NCBI GenBank assembly: GCA_021299955.1 | Contig: JAJTFQ010000056.1 | Location: forward strand, 1-45,330 | Direction of reading: 5' to 3' | DNA from: Chitinophagaceae bacterium | GTDB taxonomy: Bacteria > Bacteroidota > Bacteroidia > Chitinophagales > Chitinophagaceae | Length of the DNA: 45,330 nt | Part shown: positions 35,305 to 43,151 of the stretch, in pieces | Layout of the letters: each line of letters starts with the position of its first letter | Numbering within the stretch: position 1 is the first letter of the stretch | Position numbers and translations under genes: made by a program | The notes under the pieces: generated by a model | The model's input: only the letters and a program-made list of their open reading frames with translations | Database searches by the model: none | What the model was told of the DNA's origin: nothing

Positions 35305-35632
35305 TATGAAATCATGGCTTTTTGATATCATCAATGCCTTATAAGAAATCGAGGGTTTTATCCCGGATCAGTCGTTCGGCTTTAATGCTTACAAACGTGA
35401 TTTGAGAACCCGCAGTGCAGTGGAGCGGAATATCGAAATCATCGGGGAGGCTGTACATCGTTTACTCCAAAAGGAAGATGGAATTGCGCTCACACATGCA
35501 AGGAAGATCGTGGATACCCGAAACAGGATCATTCATGGCTATGACTCAGTTTCTGATGAAGTCATTTGGGATATTATAAACATCCATTTGCCCGTCTTAA
35601 AATCAGAAGCGTCATCTTTACTCAATAACTGA
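35294..35632 (+). pseudogene. HEPN-domain RNase toxin gene interrupted by an in-frame stop
   Basis: Reading from ATG 35294 gives MDIDMKSWLFDIINAL and then TAA at 35342-35344. Past this stop, the same frame continues without any shift to 35632 and matches a HEPN protein to its end (DLRTRSAVERNIEIIGEAV, IVDTRNRIIHGYDSVSDEVIWDI). The ribonuclease motif R-x4-H is intact in RNRIIHGYD. So a single codon (probably CAA or GAA) has become TAA. Expression of the C-terminal 76 codons from an internal TTG at 35402 would give a truncated but motif-bearing product. It is otherwise the expected toxin partner of the MNT gene. Confidence 0.88.
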
Positions 35633-35718
35633 AGCACAACCCATGCATGACTTTTCTCTGCATGGATCAAAGTGGCGAAGCATTCGAACAGAACAATGGA
35701 CTTGCGTGTTTGAATTCA

Positions 35719-36321
35719 ATGAAATTCATGTTAGCCATCTCCGCATTGATCGCCATTGTTACACTTATTTCAGCTTTCACCATGCGTAAGCAGGAAAATG
35801 TTGAGGAACAGGCCTTTCAGATGTTACATCGCGACGGGGAGCTGGAGATCCGCTATTATCCGCCGGCCACCATGGCCACGGTGCAGATGAAGGGCACCGA
35901 ATATCGGGATGTTGCCAGTTCGGGATTCCGCAAACTGGCGGGTTATATTTTCGGTGGAAATGATCGCGGGCAGAAGATCGCGATGACCGCGCCCGTTCAC
36001 ATGTCCATGGGCCCGGAAGGATCGACCATGCAGTTTGTCATGCCCGCCGGGATGGACAGCAGCAACCTGCCCAATCCGAATGATGCCTCCGTAAAGATCG
36101 AGTTGAGCCAGCCTTTGCACATGGCAGCCATCCGTTTCAGTGGGTATGCCAATGATGAAGCGATCCGGAAACAATCGGAAAAGCTGGAGATGCTCCTCAG
36201 ATCGAAAGGCATCACCCAACTGGGTCCGGTAAAATATCTCGGATATGATGCGCCTTACAAGCTTGTGGGCCGTCGCAACGAGGTGGTGGCAGAGATCCGG
36301 TGGCCGGCTGTGACGCCGTGA
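35719..36321 (+). CDS. SOUL-family heme-binding protein, membrane-anchored
   Basis: The 200-residue protein has an N-terminal hydrophobic segment (MKFMLAISALIAIVTLISAF) that may be a signal peptide or anchor. The SOUL domain (about 30-195) includes ELEIRYYPPATMATVQMKG, the GFRKLAGYIFGGND stretch, KIAMTAPVHM (the conserved A-M-T-A-P-V motif) and YDAPYKLVGRRNEV at the end. SOUL/HBP23-like proteins bind tetrapyrroles. The start at 35719 is chosen because earlier in-frame codons run through the leader. It converges on the PhoD-like gene. Confidence 0.88.
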   Translation: MKFMLAISALIAIVTLISAFTMRKQENVEEQAFQMLHRDGELEIRYYPPATMATVQMKGTEYRDVASSGFRKLAGYIFGGNDRGQKIAMTAPVHMSMGPEGSTMQFVMPAGMDSSNLPNPNDASVKIELSQPLHMAAIRFSGYANDEAIRKQSEKLEMLLRSKGITQLGPVKYLGYDAPYKLVGRRNEVVAEIRWPAVTP

Positions 36322-36341
36322 GTTTCCCTGTGCTATGCTGA

Positions 36342-37280
36342 CTACTCATACAAGCGCCAGGTGGCATAGGGTGTAGCATCATGCCCCCTGATCTCCACGA
36401 AAACCTTCGGACCAGCCGTGGACCAGTCGATCCGTATGAGTCCGAAATTCCGCATGACAACGAGATCCCCCACCCGATCCGCATTCTCTTCAGTACGCAC
36501 CGCCGGCCACGTATGGGTCAGTCCGCTGGAGGTGATATCGTAAAGCGGTTCCTTCATAAATGGCTTTTGCACGCGGGAACATTCTGCGATGTGACGATCA
36601 CCGCTGATGATGAACACAATGATGTGTACTGCTGCCGTTGACCCGCGGAGCTCATTTTCCAGCCAGGCCCATTGCTCATCGCCCAGGATATCAAGACCGG
36701 GAGCAGGGAGGTTGCGGCGCTCGATCTTTCCGGTGGCGGTGTCGCGATAAAGCTCCTGGCGAAGGCTGTCGCGAAAATAACGGGTATCGAGATTGATGAC
36801 CTTCACCTGTCGGCCGACAGGGCCGAAGACCCGGCTGTGATAGGCGCCCGTTCTGCGTCTGGCAGGATCATTCTTCGGAAGACCGAGAAAATCAAAGAGG
36901 ACGTCGCGACTCTCCGCGCGTTTGGTGTATTCCTTTCCCCCGTCGTTCAGGCCGTAGTCATGGTCGTCGTAAGCGCCGGTGATAGCGGCTGTCTCCGTTA
37001 ACTTGCGATAACCCGGCTGAGCTAACTGGCGGGCGTATTTCGCCCGAAGCGTATCCATTTGGTAGGTGTCGCCATACACATTATCTCCACCCCAGATCCA
37101 GAGTTGGGGATGCTGTTCCAGGATCCGATCCCAGAGTTTGGGGGCATAGTCCTGATGGTCGCAGGAGCCAAAGGCAATGGTGGTCAGCGGCGCCTGCGCC
37201 TTTGTGAAGAGGGGAAGAGCGACCAGCAGACAACATCTAAAGATCTTAATGGCCAGGGATTGGATGACGGTATGAACCAT
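36342..37280 (-). CDS. PhoD-like metallophosphatase, with an apparent internal deletion
   Basis: This is a 312-residue protein with a signal peptide (MVHTVIQSLAIKIFRCCLLV, cleavage near TKAQ). PhoD-type metal motifs are present: AFGSCDHQ, WIWGGDNVYGD, GAYDDHDYGLND and SGDRHIAE. Between DEQWAWLENELRGSTAAVHIIV and FIISGDRHIAECS (junction about 36612-36620), the family normally has roughly 30-35 extra residues. Here the frame is kept but this segment is missing. The remaining protein (length below the usual ~340-370) may be non-functional or altered. Phosphatase or phosphodiesterase activity is expected for the intact family. It converges on the SOUL gene and diverges from GH18. Confidence 0.82.
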   Translation of the reverse strand: MVHTVIQSLAIKIFRCCLLVALPLFTKAQAPLTTIAFGSCDHQDYAPKLWDRILEQHPQLWIWGGDNVYGDTYQMDTLRAKYARQLAQPGYRKLTETAAITGAYDDHDYGLNDGGKEYTKRAESRDVLFDFLGLPKNDPARRRTGAYHSRVFGPVGRQVKVINLDTRYFRDSLRQELYRDTATGKIERRNLPAPGLDILGDEQWAWLENELRGSTAAVHIIVFIISGDRHIAECSRVQKPFMKEPLYDITSSGLTHTWPAVRTEENADRVGDLVVMRNFGLIRIDWSTAGPKVFVEIRGHDATPYATWRLYE

Positions 37281-37362
37281 GAATCGGAAATAAACGTGAA
37301 GATTCGGTGACTTGCCTTTCGAAGCTAAATCTTTTGGGCTTATTTTAGATCCTGACCGCTCA

Positions 37363-38460
37363 ATGTCAATGCAGATGCCCCTCAATCGCTTCCCGAATTT
37401 CAGATCCCTCACATCCATCGTTGTGCTGACGATGCTTTTCATTGCCTCCTGTCGGAAGGCAGACTTGCCCGCGCCTCAGCCGCCCGTACCACCGGTGCCT
37501 CCGACGGTGAACATTACGCCGCCGGCAGACCTCGGGTTCTACATTGTAGGATATGTGCCCTCTTACCGGGATCCGGATGCGATCCCCGATGTGAAGTTCA
37601 AGATGTGCAATGTGATCAATTACGCATTCGCCGCCGTAGGGGCCACGGGAGATATCACCATCGCCAATCCGGCCAGGCTCTCCATCGTGGTGGACAAGGC
37701 CAAGCGCAATGGCGCGAAGGTGTTTCTGTCATTCAATGGTACGACGGCCAACTGGGCGCAGATGGCAGGATCTGCCACGACGCGCACCTATTTCATCCGG
37801 CAGGTGATGGGTGCGGTGAGGAGTTACGGACTTCACGGCGTGGACATCGACTGGGAATTCCCTTCCACCGCTGATGGTACTTCGGTCACGTTCACCGCCT
37901 TGATGAAAGAACTGGGCGACAGCTGCCATGTGGATGCGAAGTACTATCTCTCTGCGGCGATCACCGCCGGCAAATATGCGGGTGCCTATCGCGATGCCAT
38001 CACCGCAGAACTGCTGCAGGGCGACAAGGTGGATTTCTACAACATCATGGCCTATGATGATTTCAGCACCACGGCGCCCTTCCGGCATCACAGCGATATG
38101 AGCCTTGCCCAGACCAGCCTGAATTACTGGATCAATACCCGTGGCATGCCGAAAAAACGTGCGATCCTGGGGCTCCCTGCCTACGGTCGCGCCAGCGGCA
38201 TAACACAAACAGGCACAACCCTCGCCTATTCGGCCATCCTGGCTCAGGCTGGCAGCCCCCTGTCCGACAGCGCCAGGGTCTCCGCCACCGGCTTCCCGAA
38301 CTACACGATCTATTATAACGGACAACCCACCATCAAAAGAAAGGCAATGCTTGCCAAATCGATGGCCAACGGGATCATGTGGTGGGAGAAGGGGCAAGAT
38401 GCCAACGATGCCGGTTCTTTGCTGAAAGCCGCCTGCGATACACTGGGGCGCGCCTACTGA
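37363..38460 (+). CDS. GH18-family glycoside hydrolase lipoprotein
   Basis: The product is 365 residues. The start MSMQMPLNRF gives an SPII signal ending LFIASC with Cys30 lipidated, so it is an envelope lipoprotein. After a Pro-rich linker comes a GH18 barrel (about 55-365). The catalytic block reads HGVDIDWEF (His158...Glu165); the first Asp of DxxDxDxE is replaced by His, while Asp161, Asp163 and Glu165 are kept. Other GH18 landmarks are FLSFNG and YNIMAYDDF, and WWEKGQD near the end. It likely hydrolyses chitin or other GlcNAc-containing glycans. Confidence 0.9.
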   Translation: MSMQMPLNRFPNFRSLTSIVVLTMLFIASCRKADLPAPQPPVPPVPPTVNITPPADLGFYIVGYVPSYRDPDAIPDVKFKMCNVINYAFAAVGATGDITIANPARLSIVVDKAKRNGAKVFLSFNGTTANWAQMAGSATTRTYFIRQVMGAVRSYGLHGVDIDWEFPSTADGTSVTFTALMKELGDSCHVDAKYYLSAAITAGKYAGAYRDAITAELLQGDKVDFYNIMAYDDFSTTAPFRHHSDMSLAQTSLNYWINTRGMPKKRAILGLPAYGRASGITQTGTTLAYSAILAQAGSPLSDSARVSATGFPNYTIYYNGQPTIKRKAMLAKSMANGIMWWEKGQDANDAGSLLKAACDTLGRAY

Positions 38461-38563
38461 CCAGGCATTTATATTTAATATTATCAATTCTTGTTTAATG
38501 TTTTTTGGAAGATTTTAAACATTTCTTTTGTGCAGTTGTAATATTAAGATATAATCATTGCAC

Positions 38564-38761
38564 ATGATCTCCCAGCAGCCTCGCCAAATAGACAGCGAAC
38601 GACCCGTGTTGACGCATTTTGATCGGAACATGTCTGTCGTCGTACTGCCAAAGCAAAGTGGCGGCATTTCCGAAAAAAACATCAATAAAACACCGAAGCC
38701 CCAATTCGACACCGTGCATGTGTCCTGGGAGTATTTCCAGAACGAGCTGGAATTCGAATAG
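38564..38761 (+). CDS. Small hypothetical protein (65 aa)
   Basis: The protein from ATG 38564 is MISQQPRQIDSERPVLTHFD... with a Ser/Lys-rich middle and an aromatic-acidic end (VHVSWEYFQNELEFE). It has no signal peptide or known motif. It lies in a co-directional stretch between GH18 and a sulfatase, after an AT-rich leader. I do not recognise it. Coding status is moderate: it is short, with no strong start context. Confidence 0.45.
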   Translation: MISQQPRQIDSERPVLTHFDRNMSVVVLPKQSGGISEKNINKTPKPQFDTVHVSWEYFQNELEFE

Positions 38762-38838
38762 TCATCTTTTTTCCGGAGGTTCAGGTGAAACGGAATCTTA
38801 TCTTGCAGATAAGACCCAGACCCTGCAAATTACCGGAC

Positions 38839-40326
38839 ATGAACAGACTGCCACTCATTCTTCTGCTGCTTTTGCTCACAGATCTCTCTGCGAAAGCCGC
38901 TAAAACAAAGGATCTACCTCCGCCCAACATCATCTACATTTTTGCCGATGACCTCGGCCATGCCGAACTGGGCACTTACGGCCAGCGGCTGATCCGCACG
39001 CCCCATATCGACAGGCTGGCAGCGGAAGGCATAAAATTCACGCGTCATTACAGCGGAGCACCCGTCTGCGCTCCTTCGAGATGCATGCTCATGACCGGCA
39101 GGCATTCCGGACATTCATACATCCGCGGGAATTATGAGATGGGTGGATTCGAAGATGATCAGGAGGGCGGGCAGATGCCACTCTACGAAGGCGCCTTTAC
39201 CATTCCCCGGATGCTTAAGGGACAGGGATACGCCACGGCACTCGTGGGAAAATGGGGCATGGGCATGCCAGGAACGACGGGGAGTCCTTTGCTGCATGGA
39301 TTCGATTATTACTATGGATATCTCGATCAGAAACAGGCGCACAGCCACTATCCGACGCATCTCTGGGAAAATGATGTGAAGGTGCCGCTGAACAACCAAT
39401 ATGTGAACGTGCACCAAACCCTCGATCCGCGCAGCGCTACGGCCGCAGATTTTGAAGTATTCAGGGGGAAAGATTTCGCGCCGGAAAAGATGGGAGAAAA
39501 AGCAATCGCCTTCATCGATCAACACAGATCCAAACCATTCTTCCTGTATTTCGCCTCTACCCTGCCGCATCTCTCCTTACAGGTACCGGAAGATTTCCGC
39601 AAAATGTATGAAGGAAAATTTGAGGAGAAGCCATATTACGGAGGAAAGAGCTATGCCCCGGTGATGCATCCACTCTCTACCTACGCCGCGATGATCAGTT
39701 ACCTCGATGCCCAGGTGGGCATGATCATGGACAAGATCAAAGCGCTGGGATTGGATCGTAACACGATCATCATGTTTTCGAGTGACAATGGAAACACCTT
39801 CAATATTGGCGGTGTGCAACCGGATTTCTTCAAGGGTTCCGGTGAGTTGCGCGGACTAAAGATGGACATCTACGAAGGTGGCATCCGCGTGCCGTTGATC
39901 GCCCGCTGGCCGGGACGGATCCCGGCAGGAAAGACCAGTGATCACATCTCGGCGCAATACGATATCCTGCCTACCCTGGCGGAGATCACCGGTTCTAAAG
40001 TGCCCGTCACGGATGGCATCTCCCTGCTGCCCGAACTAACGGGCATGCATAACCGACAAAAGACCCATGAGTTCCTCTATTTCGAATATCCCGAAAAGGG
40101 TGGCCAGATCGCGGTGCGCATTGGACGCTGGAAGGGTGTGCGTACCAATGTCCGGAAAGACAGAAATGCACCCTGGCAACTTTACGACCTGGATGCTGAC
40201 CCCCGCGAGAACAGTGATATTGCGGCCGCACATCCGGAGATCATCGGTCAGATGCAGAGGATCACGGAACAACAGCACCGGCATCCTCACATCATGGAGT
40301 GGGAATTCATCGATCCGAAGAAATGA
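38839..40326 (+). CDS. Arylsulfatase-family sulfatase, secreted
   Basis: This is a 495-residue sulfatase. The ATG at 38839 gives a signal peptide (MNRLPLILLLLLLTDLSAKA). The active-site signature VCAPSRCMLMTGR has Cys77 in CxPSR, to be converted to formylglycine by an AtsB/anSME-type enzyme (not seen here). The metal site begins with FADDLGHAELGTYG (Asp37, Asp38) and includes MFSSDNGN. It would remove sulfate esters from a sulfated glycan. Its stop codon directly abuts the stop of the convergent second sulfatase gene. Confidence 0.93.
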   Translation: MNRLPLILLLLLLTDLSAKAAKTKDLPPPNIIYIFADDLGHAELGTYGQRLIRTPHIDRLAAEGIKFTRHYSGAPVCAPSRCMLMTGRHSGHSYIRGNYEMGGFEDDQEGGQMPLYEGAFTIPRMLKGQGYATALVGKWGMGMPGTTGSPLLHGFDYYYGYLDQKQAHSHYPTHLWENDVKVPLNNQYVNVHQTLDPRSATAADFEVFRGKDFAPEKMGEKAIAFIDQHRSKPFFLYFASTLPHLSLQVPEDFRKMYEGKFEEKPYYGGKSYAPVMHPLSTYAAMISYLDAQVGMIMDKIKALGLDRNTIIMFSSDNGNTFNIGGVQPDFFKGSGELRGLKMDIYEGGIRVPLIARWPGRIPAGKTSDHISAQYDILPTLAEITGSKVPVTDGISLLPELTGMHNRQKTHEFLYFEYPEKGGQIAVRIGRWKGVRTNVRKDRNAPWQLYDLDADPRENSDIAAAHPEIIGQMQRITEQQHRHPHIMEWEFIDPKK

Positions 40327-41778
40327 TCAGTCTGTGATCCGGCCGGAAGGTCTGTTAGCCGAGCCCTTTTTCTCTTTCAGATCATCTCCGAGTTCTGTGC
40401 GCGCTTCCTCGCCGATGGCCAGTAGTTTTTGATAGATATCCGGATACTGCTCCTTAACATCATGCTGCTCGGCAGGGTCGCGACGCAGATCATAAAGCCC
40501 GATGGCTACATCAATGTTTTCCGGGGCCTTGCCCGGGAATCCTTCAAATCCGGGCGCCTGTCCGAGATAAGATCTTGCAGGGTGTGCAAACACGAGTTTC
40601 CAGTTATCGTAACGAACGGCTTCCAGATTGTTCTTCCGGTAATAGTACCAGAAGGTGCGGCGCGGACTGGCAGTCATATCTCCCTTCCAAATAGCGCTGA
40701 TGTCCACACCATCGATCTTGCGTTGCGGCATGGCAGCACCGGTGAGGCTGACGACGGAAGGCAGCACATCGATGGTGGAGGCGAGCTGGTTGGCTACCAA
40801 TCCTGCGGGCACAACGCCGGGCCAGCGAACCAAACAAGGTACACGCTGTCCGCCTTCGAAGGATGTGCCCTTGCCTTCGCGTAGTCCACCGCTTGAACCC
40901 GCGTGGTGTCCGTAGTTCATCCAGGGACCGTTATCGCTCGTGAAGATCACCAGGGTGTTCTTATCGATCCCTAGTTCCTTTAAGGTGTTGAAGATGCGTC
41001 CGATGTTATGGTCGACCTCCATGATCACATCTCCATACAATCCCTGTTTGCTTTTCCCACGAAAAGCCGGGGATGCGTTGATGGGCACGTGCGGCATATT
41101 ATGCGGGATATAAGCAAAGAAAGGCTTGTTGCGGTTTTTTTTGATGAAGGCGATGGCTGCATCGGTGTATCGTCCGGTGAGGGTGGACTGTTCTTCGAGG
41201 TTGTCGATGGTATCGACGATACGCTCGTTGCGATAGATGGGCAGGGGCGGCACTTTGGCCTTAGGGGTACCTTCCTTCGCGGGGTTGCCATCATACTGCA
41301 TGGGCCACATGTCATTGGAATAAGGAATGCCAAGGTATTCGTCGAAGCCCTGGCGGGTGGGCAGGAAGGCCGGGGCATCGCCAAGGTGCCATTTCCCGAA
41401 GGCGCCGGTGGCATATCCGCGGGCCTTGAGCAGATCAGCGATGGTCTCTTCCTCCGGTGCGAGTCCAACTTTAGCGCCCGGGAAGAGCGCGCCGGAGATA
41501 CCGACCCGGTTGGGGTAGCAACCCGTCATCAGTCCCGCCCTGGAAGCGCTGCAAACGGCCTGTGCGGACACAAAGTTGGTGAAGCGCATGCCTTCACTGG
41601 CCATGCGGTCGAGGTTGGGGGTCCGGTAGTCGAGTGCGCCGTAACAGGAGAGGTCGCCATAACCAAGGTCATCCATAAAAATGAGGATGATATTGGGTTT
41701 GGCGGTTGGGGGCGCAGGCGTGTAGGCGGTCAGGCTGAGGCAACAGAGGGCCAGAAGTGCGGAGCAGACGGTTTTCAT
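40327..41778 (-). CDS. Arylsulfatase-family sulfatase, secreted (CxASR type)
   Basis: The 483-residue sulfatase has a signal peptide (MKTVCSALLALCCLSLTAYT). Metal-binding Asp36 and Asp37 lie in IFMDDLGYGDLSCYG, and the modification site is VCSASRAGLMTG with Cys76, a CxASR variant of CxPSR. GKWHLGD and IFTSDNGPW are also present. The frame is open 43 codons further upstream, but the signal peptide fixes the start. It follows the minus-strand sugar-oxidation operon by 125 bp, so it could belong to the same regulon. The substrate is unknown. Confidence 0.93.
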   Translation of the reverse strand: MKTVCSALLALCCLSLTAYTPAPPTAKPNIILIFMDDLGYGDLSCYGALDYRTPNLDRMASEGMRFTNFVSAQAVCSASRAGLMTGCYPNRVGISGALFPGAKVGLAPEEETIADLLKARGYATGAFGKWHLGDAPAFLPTRQGFDEYLGIPYSNDMWPMQYDGNPAKEGTPKAKVPPLPIYRNERIVDTIDNLEEQSTLTGRYTDAAIAFIKKNRNKPFFAYIPHNMPHVPINASPAFRGKSKQGLYGDVIMEVDHNIGRIFNTLKELGIDKNTLVIFTSDNGPWMNYGHHAGSSGGLREGKGTSFEGGQRVPCLVRWPGVVPAGLVANQLASTIDVLPSVVSLTGAAMPQRKIDGVDISAIWKGDMTASPRRTFWYYYRKNNLEAVRYDNWKLVFAHPARSYLGQAPGFEGFPGKAPENIDVAIGLYDLRRDPAEQHDVKEQYPDIYQKLLAIGEEARTELGDDLKEKKGSANRPSGRITD

Positions 41779-41903
41779 GATGGCGGCTGGCGGGTTTTGT
41801 ATCCGTCCGGAAGTTACGGAATCGCCGGCTTTATTGCAGGGTGAAAAATCATTCCATCCATCCACCTGACATGCATGCCCTTGCGTAAGGACGATGCCCG
41901 AGG

Positions 41904-42259
41904 TCAAGGATTAAAATAGATCCGCTCCATCACGATCCACCCCGTCTGACCCTCCAAGGGTTGCTGCATCGGATCGCAGTTGGCCAGCCATTGGATATTG
42001 CGAGGCTCTGCGGCAAGGGCGGCCATGTCGGCGGCATGATCCGATCCGGTGTATTCGTAGTAAGCGAATTCAAACCAATCTTCGCCGATGCGCTGCAGGA
42101 AGATGTTGAAATTATAGATATGATACCGTCGCGCACACCGGGATGCCCATCAGCATGAAGGGCCAGGTAGCTGTCCAGGGCCTCCGGTCGGATGCGGTTG
42201 ACCATGCCGAAACGGAGCGGCGTTGCGGGGTTTGAAATACCACGGATATCATTGTCCAT
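41904..42259 (-). pseudogene. rhaM: L-rhamnose/L-fucose mutarotase-like gene with frameshift
   Basis: The reading frame from ATG 42259 is MDNDIRGISNPATPLRFGMV, then RIRPEALDSYLALHADGHPGVRD, typical of RhaM. After that, homology continues only in a different frame: RYHIYNFNIFLQRIGEDWFEF, then AYYEYTGSDHAADMAALAAEP and DPMQQPLEGQTGWIVMERIYF, to a TGA at 41904-41906. About three residues are missing at the junction (near 42125-42135) and total length is 3n+2, consistent with a deletion of about 10 nt. Intact RhaM equilibrates sugar anomers. Repaired, it would be the expected partner of the sugar-oxidation genes upstream. Assembly error is possible. Confidence 0.85.
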
Positions 42260-42315
42260 GTCGCAAAAATTGATTATATTCTTTGGTTGGTTCCAGGACA
42301 CCAGCATTCGGCAGA

Positions 42316-43149
42316 TCAACGGCCCAGATAGCATCTGGCGGCGGTGCCCCCCATGATGGCCTCTTGTTCTGTTTGGGAAAGTGGGGAGATGAGTGCTGCA
42401 ACCGTATCCACCCAATGCTGGTATTGTCCTCCGAGCAGGCTGACGGGCCAGTCGGATCCGAACATGATCCGCTCGGGACCGAATGCTTCCAGTATGGTGT
42501 CCACATATGGCCGCATGGTATCGATATCCCAGGCGGGATCATGCACTTCGGTCATCATGCCTGACAGTTTGCAATGCACATGGGGTCTGCGGGCAAGTTC
42601 GCGGATGCCATCGGCCCACGGCTGATCGAAGACGGCTCGGCGAATGGCCGGTTTCGCGATGTGATCGACGATCAGGGTGAGATCTTCATGCATGTCGGCA
42701 AACCGGAGGGTCTGTGGCAGATGCCGGGCAAAGATGAGGATGTCGTAGCAGCACCCGTATTTGGCCAGGGCGCTGACGCCGCGGTTGAAATCCGGCCGGA
42801 GGATGAAATCCGGATCCGGTTCGTCATGCACCACATGCCGGAAGCCCACGATCTTCGGGCGTTCTGCCCATTCGGCAAGCAGGTCGGGGAGGGTCGGTTC
42901 GGAAAGCGGCAGCCACCCGACGACCCCCAGGATGCGGGGATCCTCTTCGGCGAGACTGACCAGCCATTCCGTCTCCCGGATCATCTGCCGGGCCTGCACG
43001 GCGATGGTGCCGTCGATGCCGGCCCGGTCGAGCAGGGGATGCAGGTCCGCCGGCAGGAAATCCCGGCGCAGGGGTTGGTGTGCCTCGGTCATCCAGACGT
43101 AGTCTGTCGCATTGTATGACCAGAAATGCTGGTGGCTGTCGATGCGCAT
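42316..43149 (-). CDS. Amidohydrolase-2 family sugar-lactone hydrolase (fuconolactonase-like)
   Basis: The 277-residue cytoplasmic protein begins MRIDSHQHFWSY with the metal-binding H-x-H (His6, His8) of the amidohydrolase-2 family. Other landmarks are VVHDEPDPDF, LIVDHIAKP, KLSGMMTEV and FGSDWPVS. Family members hydrolyse L-fucono-1,5-lactone or L-rhamnono-lactone. It starts 2 bp after the stop of the L-fucose/L-galactose dehydrogenase gene, so operon membership is clear. Step: lactone to aldonate. The exact sugar remains inference. Confidence 0.9.
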   Translation of the reverse strand: MRIDSHQHFWSYNATDYVWMTEAHQPLRRDFLPADLHPLLDRAGIDGTIAVQARQMIRETEWLVSLAEEDPRILGVVGWLPLSEPTLPDLLAEWAERPKIVGFRHVVHDEPDPDFILRPDFNRGVSALAKYGCCYDILIFARHLPQTLRFADMHEDLTLIVDHIAKPAIRRAVFDQPWADGIRELARRPHVHCKLSGMMTEVHDPAWDIDTMRPYVDTILEAFGPERIMFGSDWPVSLLGGQYQHWVDTVAALISPLSQTEQEAIMGGTAARCYLGR

Positions 43150-43151
43150 GG

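Noticed and set aside
35402-35632. Independent 76-aa gene
   Set aside because: It is the in-frame continuation of the HEPN gene after a premature stop, with homology reaching upstream of it; described as a remnant.
41948-41970. ACCCTCCAAGGGTT inside the rhaM-like gene, identical to one intergenic hairpin unit
   Set aside because: It encodes the residues expected at this position of the family (Pro-Leu-Glu-Gly before the conserved end), so no repeat insertion is needed; kept only as a coincidence to be checked.
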